Shown here: positions 24,477-31,679 of the stretch, one piece after another | Layout: each line of letters opens with the position of its first letter | Numbering within the stretch: position 1 is the first letter of the stretch | NCBI GenBank assembly: GCA_902795275.1 | Contig: CADBKQ010000034.1 | Span: 1-49,242 of the forward strand | Origin: an uncultured Eubacteriales bacterium | GTDB taxonomy: Bacteria > Bacillota > Clostridia > Christensenellales > Aristaeellaceae | Direction of reading: 5' to 3' | DNA length: 49,242 nucleotides | Made by a program: the position numbers and the translations under genes | Notes under the pieces: model-generated | What the model was told of the DNA's origin: nothing | Databases searched by the model: none | Seen by the model: the letters and a program-made list of their open reading frames with translations, nothing else

Positions 24477-25040
24477 ATGCTGACGAAGACGCAGACGGTG
24501 GGGCAATACTCACTGGAGGGCGTGAATCAGCGAATGAACGCCGCGATGCGGGCCTGCGTGTCCTGGGCGGCGATAGAGGAACACGATAAAATTTTGGATA
24601 TGGCCTGCGGCGACGGCCAGCTGCTGGCCCATTTGAATGATCAATTGAAGCTGACGCTGTGCGGCATGTGCCGGCGGGCGGACCAGGCCCGGGCCATCAG
24701 CGAGATGCTGGGAGAGGCCGACGTGATCCCCGCCCGGATGGACGATATTCCCTGGCGGGACAGCACCTTTGACGTGGTGCTGCTCTCGGCCCACATGAAG
24801 GGCGAGCCCAAGCGCATTCTGGACGAGGTGATCCGAGTGCTGCGCCCCGGCGGGCAGTTCGTGATGGCCTCCCGTGTGCTGGCTTTCCGCGGCGAAGGCG
24901 AATACAACCGCCGCGAAATCATGCGCCTGATGCAGGAGGCGGGCTTCCGGGAGGTTTCCTTCCGCGCCACCGGCCTGTGCGGGGCCATCGTCGGCTGGAA
25001 ACCCGGCCAGATCGACGCCATGCGGGATGAAATGAAATAA
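24477..25040 (+). CDS. Class I SAM-dependent methyltransferase (type 11-like)
   Basis: A 187-residue protein. The SAM-binding glycine motif is ILDMACGDGQLL (about 39-50), followed by the acidic MDDIPWRDSTFDVVLLS (motifs II-III) and VLRPGGQFVMASRVLAF (motif post-I/IV region). These are the marks of small UbiE/type-11 methyltransferases. The substrate is unknown: the N-terminus VGQYSLEGVNQRMNAAM does not point to one. The strong GGAGGGAGGA site lies slightly far from ATG 24477; another ATG at 24470 is out of frame. It is a single-gene unit with its own terminator. Confidence 0.85.
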   Translation: MLTKTQTVGQYSLEGVNQRMNAAMRACVSWAAIEEHDKILDMACGDGQLLAHLNDQLKLTLCGMCRRADQARAISEMLGEADVIPARMDDIPWRDSTFDVVLLSAHMKGEPKRILDEVIRVLRPGGQFVMASRVLAFRGEGEYNRREIMRLMQEAGFREVSFRATGLCGAIVGWKPGQIDAMRDEMK

Positions 25041-25064
25041 GGATACGATCACACTGAATACAGC

Positions 25065-25096
25065 AAAGCCGCGCCAGATTGGACGCGGCTTTATTC
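25065..25096 (+). terminator. Terminator of the methyltransferase gene
   Basis: AAAGCCGCG pairs perfectly with CGCGGCTTT around a 10-base loop, 24 bases after the stop. Confidence 0.85.
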
Positions 25097-25147
25097 ATAT
25101 AGATCGTATGAGTCTTGGGATATAAATAGACACTTTAGGTTATAAAA

Positions 25148-25259
25148 GGGATTAGGGAATAGGGATTAGGAAGATAGTGTACAATGAACCTGTCCACAAC
25201 ACGATTGGAAACCAACGAAATAGCAAAACAATGACTAATCCCTATTCCCTAATCCCTCC
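25148..25259. repeat. Heptad palindrome, TAGGGAT family (copy B3)
   Basis: The left arm, GGGATTAGGGAATAGGGATT (25148-25167), faces its near-perfect complement (25235-25258). The loop is about 67 bases. It lies between convergent genes, 18 bases behind the stop of the radical SAM gene. Confidence 0.88.
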
Positions 25260-25277
25260 GTTACTTAAAGTGTCCTT

Positions 25278-26402
25278 TCACAGCACAATATCCCCCATCC
25301 CAAACCCTTTGGGCATAGGCTCCTCCTCGATAAAACGGAAGTTCTCGTCCCGCAGGGTGGGGAGGAAGGCTGCGTAGGGCAGGCGGGAAAATTCGCAGCC
25401 ATAGCTGCTCTGGCCGAACCAGCCGCCCTCCTTGGCGCGCAGGTTCAGGTCGCGGGCGAACTTGGTGCGGTTGGAGCAGTCATGCACCAGCAGCGGCCAC
25501 TGTTCCGCATCGGCCACAGCCATGAATTGCAGGGTCAGGTTCCGGCTGAAAATCGGGGAGACATATCCCTGGCGGCAGAGGTACAGGTTTTCGCCCGCGT
25601 AGTTGTCAATGTTGTTTTCGTTCAGGTGCAGCTCGGCGCAGTTGATGAAGTCCGCGCCCGTGGCGAAGATGGGCAGCTTTTTCTCCATGAACTCCCGGTA
25701 GAATTCCGGCGTCATGGGCGTTTCGATGCCCATCCGGGGGAAATATTCCCGGGCAATGGCCATGGCTTCGATCACTTTCCCGGCGCAGTGGGACGCGCCC
25801 AGATTAAAGCGAATTTCATCCAGCCCGGCTTCGGCCAGGGCTTTTAAATTGTCCCGGGTCGCGTGGAGGCCGTTGGTGTAGAGGTGCTGGTGAATGCCCG
25901 CTTCATGGAATTTGCGCACCACGCCGTAGTATTTCTCGATCTCCATGAAGGGCTCCAGGTACACATAGGAAATGCCGGTGGGTTTTTTGTGGATAGACAG
26001 CAGCAGGTCGATATCGTCCTCATAGAACTTCGTCCCGCCGATTTCCCACATGCCCTCGCCCACGGGCGGCTGGCTGTCCAGGCACCCGTAGTCATAGCAG
26101 AACTTGCAGGCCGCGTCGCATTTGTTGGTTTTGCGCACGGCGCTCAGGCCCGTCCCCAACAGGCAGGAACGGCACCCGCCGGGAAACTTGCTTTCGTCCC
26201 CGACAAAATAGGTCCGCCCCGCCAGCGATTTCAGGTGCGGGATCTTCGCCATCAGCTCTTTGTGCTTCGCGTCCACCGCCGTTTCGATCTGGGCGAACAC
26301 CGACAGGGCGATTTCCATCTGCCCCGGCATCAGGTCTTCGTCCTCCGGCAGGGAGGCGAAAAACTCAAACCAGCTGAGGGCATCCTTCTTCGATATTTTC
26401 AT
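25278..26402 (-). CDS. Radical SAM protein of unknown function
   Basis: A 374-residue protein with the radical SAM cluster motif CDAACKFC (Cys95, Cys99, Cys102), which binds a 4Fe-4S cluster to cleave S-adenosylmethionine. A nearby CRSC (Cys77, Cys80) and Cys107 may bind a second metal site. The core shows the usual barrel strands (ISYVYLEPFMEIEKYYGVV, HQHLYTNGLHA, EIRFNLGASH). No SPASM domain or peptide precursor is obvious. GAGAGG precedes the ATG. It is downstream of the peptidoglycan-binding lipoprotein on the same strand (151 bases, with a heptad palindrome between). Confidence 0.85.
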   Translation of the reverse strand: MKISKKDALSWFEFFASLPEDEDLMPGQMEIALSVFAQIETAVDAKHKELMAKIPHLKSLAGRTYFVGDESKFPGGCRSCLLGTGLSAVRKTNKCDAACKFCYDYGCLDSQPPVGEGMWEIGGTKFYEDDIDLLLSIHKKPTGISYVYLEPFMEIEKYYGVVRKFHEAGIHQHLYTNGLHATRDNLKALAEAGLDEIRFNLGASHCAGKVIEAMAIAREYFPRMGIETPMTPEFYREFMEKKLPIFATGADFINCAELHLNENNIDNYAGENLYLCRQGYVSPIFSRNLTLQFMAVADAEQWPLLVHDCSNRTKFARDLNLRAKEGGWFGQSSYGCEFSRLPYAAFLPTLRDENFRFIEEEPMPKGFGMGDIVL

Positions 26403-26423
26403 GCGTAAACCTCTCTTAAATAA

Positions 26424-26547
26424 GCAGGAGGTAGGAGGCAGGAAGTAGGAGGTTTAGTTTTGTCGCTGCTTTTATCCGAAGAAATGCGGCTTGAAAAGCA
26501 TTCGACAATATTAACCTCCTGCCTCCTACTTCCTACCTCCTACCTCG
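26424..26547. repeat. Heptad palindrome, TAGGAGG family (copy C1)
   Basis: The left arm (26424-26452) is built of GTAGGAG, GCAGGAA and GTAGGAG units. The right arm (26514-26547) is its complement with one extra unit. The loop is about 60 bases. On the minus strand it begins seven bases after the stop of the lipoprotein gene. Confidence 0.88.
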
Positions 26548-26553
26548 TTTCAC

Positions 26554-27996
26554 TTACGATCCATAGGGGTACGGCCCATAGAGCAGCGTGCGCAGGGTGG
26601 CGGGGCCAGCCACGCCGTCCACATCCAGGCCGTTGGTGCGCTGGAAGGACTTGACGGCGTTCTCGGTGCCTTCGCCGAAGTAGCCGTCCGTGGAGCCGTA
26701 ATAGTAGCCCTGGTTGCGCAGCGCCTGCTGCATCTCCTGCACGGGATTGCCGTACATGCCGCGCCGCAGGGTGGGATAAGAGCCGTAAGGCGCGGGCGTC
26801 ACCAGCACGTAGATATTCGGCGGGATGGGCGTCTGCGTGGGCCGCAGCGTGGGCCGTGGCACAGCGGTGGGCCTGGGCGTGGCAGTGGCCGCCGCCTTGG
26901 AAGCGGACTTGGCGGAGCTGGAGAACAGGCGGTTCAGGGTGCCGCCGCCGGCCACGCCGTCAGCGGTCAGGCCGTTGCCGCGCTGGAACGCCTTCACAGC
27001 GTCCATGGTGCCGGACCCGAAGGAGCCGTCCACGCTGCCGCGATAGTAGCCCAGGTTCTTTAACTTCTGCTGCATCAGCCGCACGGCGGCTTTTTCCTTG
27101 CTGCCCTCCCGCAGGGAAAGGCCCACAATGCCGGAGGGAGAGGAGGTCTTGGCGGCGGAAGAGGAATACAGCGCTTTCAGGGTTTCCGGGCCGGCCACGC
27201 CGTCGGCGTAGCTGGTGTTGCGGCGCTGGAACGCGATCACGGCGGCTTCGGTGCCGTTGTCGAATTTGGCGGTGGCCTTGCCGACCAGATAGCCCAGCTC
27301 GATCAGCCGGTTCTGCATGGAGCGCACCTGGCTGCTTTCGTCGCCGTTGCGCAGGTAGGTATTGCTGTTATAGTTGGGCTTGGGCGTGGCCGTCTTTTTC
27401 GGGGTGGCGGTCACGGCGGGCTTGGCGGTGGCGCGGGCGGTCTGCAATTTTGCCAGCGTATTGGCGCCGACCTTGCCGTCCACTTCCAGGCCGTACTGCT
27501 TCTGGAACCTCTTCACGGCATCTTCCGTGGCCTTGCCGAAATCGCCGTCCACGGCGCCCTTCAGGAAGCCCAGTTGCTTGAGTTTCTGCTGTACGTTGCG
27601 CACATCAGGGCCCGTCGATCCCAGCTTCAAAGAAGTAAAGGGCGTGGCGGTGGGCTTAACCGTGGGAGTGGGAATGGGCGTCACCCCGGCCTGGCCGGAG
27701 GAATTCACGCTGGAAGTGATCATGGGCCCGACGGTCACATAGCCGTATCCGCCGGAGGGCGGCGCGGTGGCCACGCTCGGCTGGGTCTCAAGCGGCTGCA
27801 CGGGCGTTTCGGGCGTATCCGTGGGCAGCTCGGTCGGAAGCGCTGCGGGCTCTTCCGTTGCGCCGGGATAGGTGGGGAAATTCATGTTCCCGTTTTGATT
27901 GTTGTTGACCGCGTTGTTCGGGTCCACATAGCACCCGGATAAAATGAGCGCCAGCATCAGCAGCAGCGCTATCAACCGCGCTTTCACAGATTTCAT
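26554..27996 (-). CDS. Lipoprotein with four peptidoglycan-binding (PG_binding_1) repeats
   Basis: A 480-residue protein with a lipoprotein signal peptide and lipobox LSGC (Cys22), so it should be anchored to the outer face of the membrane. A Pro/Thr-rich linker (about 45-120) follows. Four PG_binding_1 domains lie at about 122-185, 217-275, 295-355 and 415-473, each with the pattern L-x(3)GYY-x(2)GSxDGxFGxGTxxAVxxFQ-x(2)NGLxxDGVAGxxTL. There is no catalytic domain, so it is probably a wall-binding tether. GGAAGGA precedes the ATG. Confidence 0.92.
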   Translation of the reverse strand: MKSVKARLIALLLMLALILSGCYVDPNNAVNNNQNGNMNFPTYPGATEEPAALPTELPTDTPETPVQPLETQPSVATAPPSGGYGYVTVGPMITSSVNSSGQAGVTPIPTPTVKPTATPFTSLKLGSTGPDVRNVQQKLKQLGFLKGAVDGDFGKATEDAVKRFQKQYGLEVDGKVGANTLAKLQTARATAKPAVTATPKKTATPKPNYNSNTYLRNGDESSQVRSMQNRLIELGYLVGKATAKFDNGTEAAVIAFQRRNTSYADGVAGPETLKALYSSSAAKTSSPSGIVGLSLREGSKEKAAVRLMQQKLKNLGYYRGSVDGSFGSGTMDAVKAFQRGNGLTADGVAGGGTLNRLFSSSAKSASKAAATATPRPTAVPRPTLRPTQTPIPPNIYVLVTPAPYGSYPTLRRGMYGNPVQEMQQALRNQGYYYGSTDGYFGEGTENAVKSFQRTNGLDVDGVAGPATLRTLLYGPYPYGS

Positions 27997-28093
27997 GGTT
28001 CATCCTTCCTTCCAAATACTTGCATTAAAACTCTTTCTATCTACATAGACGCATGATATGCGGCATTTGTTCCATTATTAAATAACTTTTTCT

Positions 28094-28693
28094 TCATGAT
28101 TCGGGAAGCACGCCGTCTCCCGCGTAGTGCCAGGCGGCAAAGCCGAGGGCTTCGGCGGCCTGGACGTTGGGCAGCGAATCGTCGATGAACAGTGTTTCTT
28201 CCGGAATCACGCCGTACCGCTCCGTCAGCAGGGCGAAGATTCTGGGGTCGGGCTTGGTCACCTTTTCCCGGTTGGATACCACCGCGCCGTCCAGGAGCTT
28301 CAGGTTTTCAAACCGCTCCTTCGTATAGGTAAACGACGGCTCGCAGTAGTTGGTGAGGGCGTAGAGCTTTTTCCCCATCCGTTTCAACTCGGGAATCAGA
28401 TGGTAGAGCGGCAGGGGGCGCATGGTTTCCGGGAAGTGATACACGGCGTGCAGCGCCATTTCTTTTCCGCCGGGCACGCCCGCGGCATCCGCGATGCTCC
28501 GGGCAATCTCCTCGTTGGTTTCCGCGCCCAGGTCGAAAGCCGCCCAGCGCCAGTCCGGGCCGAACATGGCCTGCCGCATAGCGTCCCGGTGTTCTTCCGG
28601 AATCAGCTCCATCACGCGGTCGGGTTCAAAGGTCAGCAGCACGTTGCCTACGTCAAACACGATGCAGGAAGCCTGCGTTAATCTTTCATCCAT
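28094..28693 (-). CDS. HAD-superfamily phosphatase, YihX-like
   Basis: A 199-residue HAD subfamily IA hydrolase. Motif I is FDVGNVLLTF: the nucleophile Asp is present but the usual second Asp is replaced by Asn, as in the YihX glucose-1-phosphatase branch. Motif II is YALTNY, motif III Lys in KVTKPDPRIF, and motif IV FIDDSLPNVQAAEALG. The substrate is not certain; sugar phosphates are likely. It has its own promoter (28716-28744). Confidence 0.88.
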   Translation of the reverse strand: MDERLTQASCIVFDVGNVLLTFEPDRVMELIPEEHRDAMRQAMFGPDWRWAAFDLGAETNEEIARSIADAAGVPGGKEMALHAVYHFPETMRPLPLYHLIPELKRMGKKLYALTNYCEPSFTYTKERFENLKLLDGAVVSNREKVTKPDPRIFALLTERYGVIPEETLFIDDSLPNVQAAEALGFAAWHYAGDGVLPES

Positions 28694-28715
28694 GGGTTCA
28701 TTCCTCCACCGCTAT

Positions 28716-28744
28716 AGCATACCATAAATTCCGCCCGAATACAA
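28716..28744 (-). promoter_or_regulatory. Promoter of the HAD phosphatase gene
   Basis: On the minus strand TTGTAT (28739-28744), 17 bases, TATGCT (28716-28721), just ahead of a GGAGG ribosome site. Confidence 0.6.
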
Positions 28745-28825
28745 TCACTTTCCCGTCGACAGATTTTGCGCAAAATAAACAAAAAACAGAAATTTTCGTA
28801 AATTCTTGACATATTTAGTGAATAT

Positions 28826-28975
28826 GGGAGGGATTAGGGAATAGGGATTAGGGAATAGGGATGGGGTAACGATACCAAAAGCCTTCCCCTCAAGGGGAAG
28901 GCTTTTGGCGGGTTCCCTAATCCCTAATGCCTATTGCCTAATCCCTAATCCCTATTCCCTACTCCCTCTCCTCCC
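28826..28975. repeat. Heptad palindrome, TAGGGAT family (copy B4), overlapping the CDF gene end
   Basis: The left arm (28826-28864) has six G-rich tracts. The right arm (28914-28975) has CCTAAT and CCTATT units, including GCC variants (TGCCTA). The right arm runs past the TAG stop of the CDF gene at 28959-28961 into its last codons. The centre is a different perfect hairpin. Confidence 0.88.
28875..28908. repeat. CCTTCCCCT palindrome nested in copy B4
   Basis: CCAAAAGCCTTCCCCT faces AGGGGAAGGCTTTTGG with two bases between. The same sequence forms the ends of the larger element at 48631-48838, so this looks like a collapsed copy of that element. Confidence 0.75.
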
Positions 28976-29837
28976 CCGGATTCACATGAATCATGATATG
29001 CTTTACCTTGGGGAAGCGCTGTTCGATGTCGTTATGAACGTTTTCCGCGATGGTGTGCGCGTCGGTCAGGGTCATGGAGCCGTCCAGGGAAATCTCCATT
29101 TCCACATACACCCGGCTGCCGAATTTCCGGGTCATGAGCCGGTCAACGCCCAGCACGTCGGAATGGGCCATGGCGCAGGCGCGAAGGGCCTTTTCCGTCT
29201 CCTCGTCCACGCTCTCATCCACCATCTTGTTGATGGCGTCGCGGAAAATATCGTAGGCCGCTTTGGCAATAAACACGCAGATCACCAGGCTGGCGATGGG
29301 GTCGAGAATGGGAAGCCCCAGCAGCGCGCCGCCAATGCCGATGAGCGCGCCGACGGAACTGAGCGCGTCGGAACGGTGGTGCCAGGCGTCGGCCATCAGC
29401 GCGTCGGAGTCGATCTGTTTCGCGGCCTTCCGGGTGTACTGGTACATGGCTTCCTTCACCGCGATGGAAAGCAGCGCCGCCGCCAGGGCAAGCGCGCCGG
29501 GGGCCTGCAAATCTTCCGGGTGCAGGATCTTCTGGATACCGGAATACCCGATCATGATGCCCGTCGCCAGCAGAACCCCGGCCAGTACGATGGCCGCCAC
29601 GCACTCCATCCGTTCGTGGCCGTAGGGGTGCTCCTTGTCCGACTCCTTGCCCGCCAGGTGGACCCCGATCATCACGATGAACGTGCTGAACACATCCGAG
29701 ATGGAATGCACGGCGTCGGACACCATGGCCCCGGAATGGGCGATCAGCCCCGCCAGCAGCTTCACCGCCGACAGCGCGGCGTTGGCGTAAATCGAAATAC
29801 GGGAAACCCGGAAGGCAATTTTGGCGGAATTTTCCAT
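28959..29837 (-). CDS. Cation diffusion facilitator (divalent metal exporter)
   Basis: A 292-residue CDF transporter that exchanges a divalent metal for protons. The N-terminal part has six membrane segments. The transport site is formed by His44 and Asp48 (HSISD, TM2) with His153 and Asp157 (DAWHHRSDALSS, TM5). The loop HPYGHERME is the usual signature. A cytoplasmic ferredoxin-like domain covers about 210-288. The gene lies under a NiCo-type riboswitch and faces a DtxR/MntR-type regulator, so Co, Ni, Fe(II) or Mn(II) export is likely; sequence alone cannot choose. The stop codon lies in heptad palindrome B4. Confidence 0.93.
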   Translation of the reverse strand: MENSAKIAFRVSRISIYANAALSAVKLLAGLIAHSGAMVSDAVHSISDVFSTFIVMIGVHLAGKESDKEHPYGHERMECVAAIVLAGVLLATGIMIGYSGIQKILHPEDLQAPGALALAAALLSIAVKEAMYQYTRKAAKQIDSDALMADAWHHRSDALSSVGALIGIGGALLGLPILDPIASLVICVFIAKAAYDIFRDAINKMVDESVDEETEKALRACAMAHSDVLGVDRLMTRKFGSRVYVEMEISLDGSMTLTDAHTIAENVHNDIEQRFPKVKHIMIHVNPGEERE

Positions 29838-29871
29838 GAATTGTCAGCTCCTTATTCCTGTTCCCAAAATA

Positions 29872-29906
29872 GAAAAAACGGGAACAAGCAATTCTATGCC
29901 TGTCCC
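29872..29906 (-). terminator. Intrinsic terminator overlapping the riboswitch 3' side
   Basis: On the minus strand GGGACAGGCA can pair with TGCTTGTTCCC (one bulge, one mismatch), followed by GTTTTTTC. The 5' half uses the same GGGACAG that closes the riboswitch core, so ligand binding and termination exclude each other. Confidence 0.75.
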
Positions 29907-29963
29907 GCAGAAATGATTCGTCTGCTGCCGCGCTTGCGGCCCGGCTCCCATGGGCCTGATCAA
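29898..29963 (-). ncRNA. NiCo (czcD) riboswitch candidate controlling the CDF exporter
   Basis: On the minus strand, in order, are CAGGC, a short hairpin CCCATGGG, AGCCGGGC, CGC-AAGC-GCGG, GCGGCAGCAGA, an unpaired run, and TCTGCGGGACAG. These match, in order and spacing, the conserved core of the NiCo riboswitch as I recall it (CAGGCA / GCCGGGC / GCGGCAACAGA / TCTGTGGGACAG). The closing P1 helix is weak by eye. A terminator overlaps the 3' side, and the downstream gene is a CDF exporter, the usual partner of this class. Metal binding should allow expression. The family is reported to sense Co and Ni, and also Fe(II). Confidence 0.85.
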
Positions 29964-29974
29964 AATATAATGAT

Positions 29975-30003
29975 ATTATACTCAATCGGCCCCGTCTTTG
30001 CAA
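29975..30003 (-). promoter_or_regulatory. Promoter of the riboswitch-CDF unit
   Basis: On the minus strand TTGCAA (29998-30003), 17 bases, perfect TATAAT (29975-29980). It starts transcription just before the riboswitch. Confidence 0.8.
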
Positions 30004-30009
30004 GCATAA

Positions 30010-30033
30010 TTTTGCCGCGGCCCGGCGGCAAAA
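30010..30033. promoter_or_regulatory. Palindrome between the divergent CDF and regulator promoters
   Basis: TTTTGCCGC (30010-30018) faces GCGGCAAAA (30025-30033) with six bases between. It lies six bases from the CDF -35 and seven from the regulator -35. TTTTGCC...GGCAAAA resembles boxes of MntR-type regulators, so it may be the operator of the adjacent gene. Confidence 0.5.
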
Positions 30034-30040
30034 ACGAGCC

Positions 30041-30069
30041 TTGCCAGAAAGGGAAAGCGGTGATATAAT
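30041..30069 (+). promoter_or_regulatory. Promoter of the DtxR/MntR-type regulator
   Basis: TTGCCA (30041-30046), 17 bases, perfect TATAAT (30064-30069). The leader of about 88 bases contains the hairpin GCCCGG/CCGGGC (30125-30146). Confidence 0.8.
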
Positions 30070-30163
30070 CAATTATAAACGTTTTTCAATGAATATGAAA
30101 ACCGTGATGATGGGGAGGATGTCCGCCCGGTTTTGCCATGCCGGGCAGGGAAAGGATGGAAGC

Positions 30164-30535
30164 ATGAATATCCATGAGTCGGCCGAGGATTACCTGGAAA
30201 TGATACTGATGCTGCGGGAGAAAAAGGGATACGTCCGTTCCGTGGATATTTCCCAGGCCCTGGGCGTTACAAAGCCCTCCGTCAGCTTCGCCATGAAAAA
30301 GCTGCGGGAGAACGGATATATTCAGATGGAGGAACGGAACGAAATCACCCTGACGGAAAAGGGCATGGCAATTGCCCGCCGGATCTATGACCGCCATAAG
30401 GCCCTGACCGCGTTCCTGATCCAGCTTGGCGTGGACGAAGCGACCGCCAGGGAAGACGCCTGCAAGATCGAGCATGATATTTCCGACGAAACCTATCAGG
30501 CCATCCTGCGGGAAATCGGGGAATTGCCTTACTGA
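30164..30535 (+). CDS. DtxR/MntR-family metal-dependent regulator
   Basis: A 123-residue protein starting MNIHESAEDYLEMILML, the usual N-terminus of the MntR branch. A winged helix (VRSVDISQALGVTKPSVSFA, then MKKLRENGYIQ) is followed by the dimerisation and metal-binding part (LTAFLIQLGVDEATAREDACKIEHDIS, in which Glu and His ligands can be seen). It has no SH3-like C-terminal domain, as in MntR. The ATG at 30164 was chosen because it gives the family start and follows AAAGGA; longer in-frame starts overlap the promoter. It is divergent from a metal exporter and probably controls metal homeostasis (Mn or Fe). Confidence 0.92.
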   Translation: MNIHESAEDYLEMILMLREKKGYVRSVDISQALGVTKPSVSFAMKKLRENGYIQMEERNEITLTEKGMAIARRIYDRHKALTAFLIQLGVDEATAREDACKIEHDISDETYQAILREIGELPY

Positions 30536-30540
30536 AAAAC

Positions 30541-30585
30541 AGCCTTCGCCCTGTCCGCGCCGGACAAAGCGAAGGCCGTTTTTTT
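30541..30585 (+). terminator. Terminator of the regulator gene
   Basis: GCCTTCGC...GCGAAGGC encloses TGTCCG/CGGACA, followed by GTTTTTTTG, six bases after the stop. It lies between convergent genes. Confidence 0.88.
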
Positions 30586-30587
30586 GT

Positions 30588-31619
30588 TCAGCCGAAATGC
30601 ATGATTTTGTGTCCCAGCCGGTAAGCGGTGACCAGCAGCCCTTTTCCCAATTTGCTCTGGGCGTGGGCCATCCGTCCGACGGGATTGCGCAGATAAGCCC
30701 GGTACAGGTCTTCGTCATAGTCCCGAATGGCCTGCCACAGGCCCTCGTTCAGTTTTTTGCTTTCCTCGGAACCGGCAATGTGATGGAGCGCGCAGAGGGA
30801 CCAGATTTGCCCCGCCACGTTATTGATCATGTATTGCCGCAGCGGTTGGGGAAAGGTGTCCAGGTCGGCCTTGTGCCAGGAGGTCGCCATCCGGGTGATC
30901 ATGGCGGTGAGCTGATCCAGGCGCCTGATGAGGTTCTTTTCGTTCACGGACTGATCGTCCCGGCCCACGTTGTAGGCGTAAACCGGCTGATGCAGGTACA
31001 GCAGCTTTTCCACCCAGGGAAGGGGCTGGTACACGTACAGGTTGTCCTCATAGAACGTGTGCTCCGGCAGGATGTAATGATGCTCCCGCAGCATGTCCGC
31101 CCGGTACACCAAAGAATGGATCATGAACTGGTTGGAGGCGCTGAAACGCCCGCAGTCCGCCCAGCCAAACAGCCTGTTCTGGGGAAAGACTTTGGCGTAA
31201 TCAATGCGGAAAACGGCCTGCCTGTCCCCATGGTCGTACACATAATCATGCACCGCCAGGTCCGCCCGGCTGCCGGGGGCCGCATGCTCCCGCAGCAGGT
31301 TCAGCAGCGCTCTCAGCCCGTCCGCGTCCAGCCGGTCGTCCGAATCCACCACTTTGAAATAAATGCCTTTCGCGGTTTCGATGCCCCGGTTCAGGCCGGA
31401 GCCGTGGCCGCCGTTGGGCTGGTGAATCACACGGATGATGGAAGGATGCGCCTGGGCCAGCCGGTCCGCGATGGCTCCCGTTTCGTCGCCGGAACCGTCG
31501 TCCACCAGCAGCACGTCCATTTCCTCGCCGCCGACGAGCAGGCTGTCAACGGCTTTTTCCATGTACGCCGCTGAATTGTAGCAAGGCACCACCACGGTGA
31601 GCAGCTTTTCGGTGGGCAT
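30588..31619 (-). CDS. Family 2 glycosyltransferase
   Basis: A 343-residue GT-A enzyme. The N-terminus TVVVPCYNSAAYMEKAVDSL, the nucleotide-sugar site LLVDDGSGDET, GGHGSGLNRGIETAKG and the metal-binding VVDSDDRLD (DxD-type) are the GT2 marks. The C-terminal half (LPEHTFYEDNLYVYQPL, VYAYNVGRDDQSVN) resembles enzymes that modify surface glycans. The sugar donor and acceptor are unknown. No membrane segment is seen. It lies 60 bases behind degV, with an attenuator-like hairpin between. GGGGAGG precedes the ATG. Confidence 0.9.
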   Translation of the reverse strand: MPTEKLLTVVVPCYNSAAYMEKAVDSLLVGGEEMDVLLVDDGSGDETGAIADRLAQAHPSIIRVIHQPNGGHGSGLNRGIETAKGIYFKVVDSDDRLDADGLRALLNLLREHAAPGSRADLAVHDYVYDHGDRQAVFRIDYAKVFPQNRLFGWADCGRFSASNQFMIHSLVYRADMLREHHYILPEHTFYEDNLYVYQPLPWVEKLLYLHQPVYAYNVGRDDQSVNEKNLIRRLDQLTAMITRMATSWHKADLDTFPQPLRQYMINNVAGQIWSLCALHHIAGSEESKKLNEGLWQAIRDYDEDLYRAYLRNPVGRMAHAQSKLGKGLLVTAYRLGHKIMHFG

Positions 31620-31640
31620 GAAAGATTGACCTCCCCGGTG

Positions 31641-31676
31641 AAAAGCGCGCGGCCATTCTCCCGCGCGCCCTTTTCT
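31641..31676 (-). terminator. Terminator or attenuator between degV and the glycosyltransferase
   Basis: On the minus strand AAAAGGGCGCGCGG pairs with CCGCGCGCTTTTC around an eight-base loop. The T-tract is short, so partial readthrough is possible. Confidence 0.6.
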
Positions 31677-31679
31677 TTG

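Noticed and set aside
30041..30163. Longer start for the DtxR/MntR-type regulator
   Set aside because: The additional residues overlap the promoter and the leader hairpin; the family begins at MNIHESAEDYL, next to a ribosome site.
30089..30163. Leader peptide upstream of the regulator
   Set aside because: The frame is continuous with the regulator itself, without its own stop or a ribosome site, so it is not a separate leader peptide.
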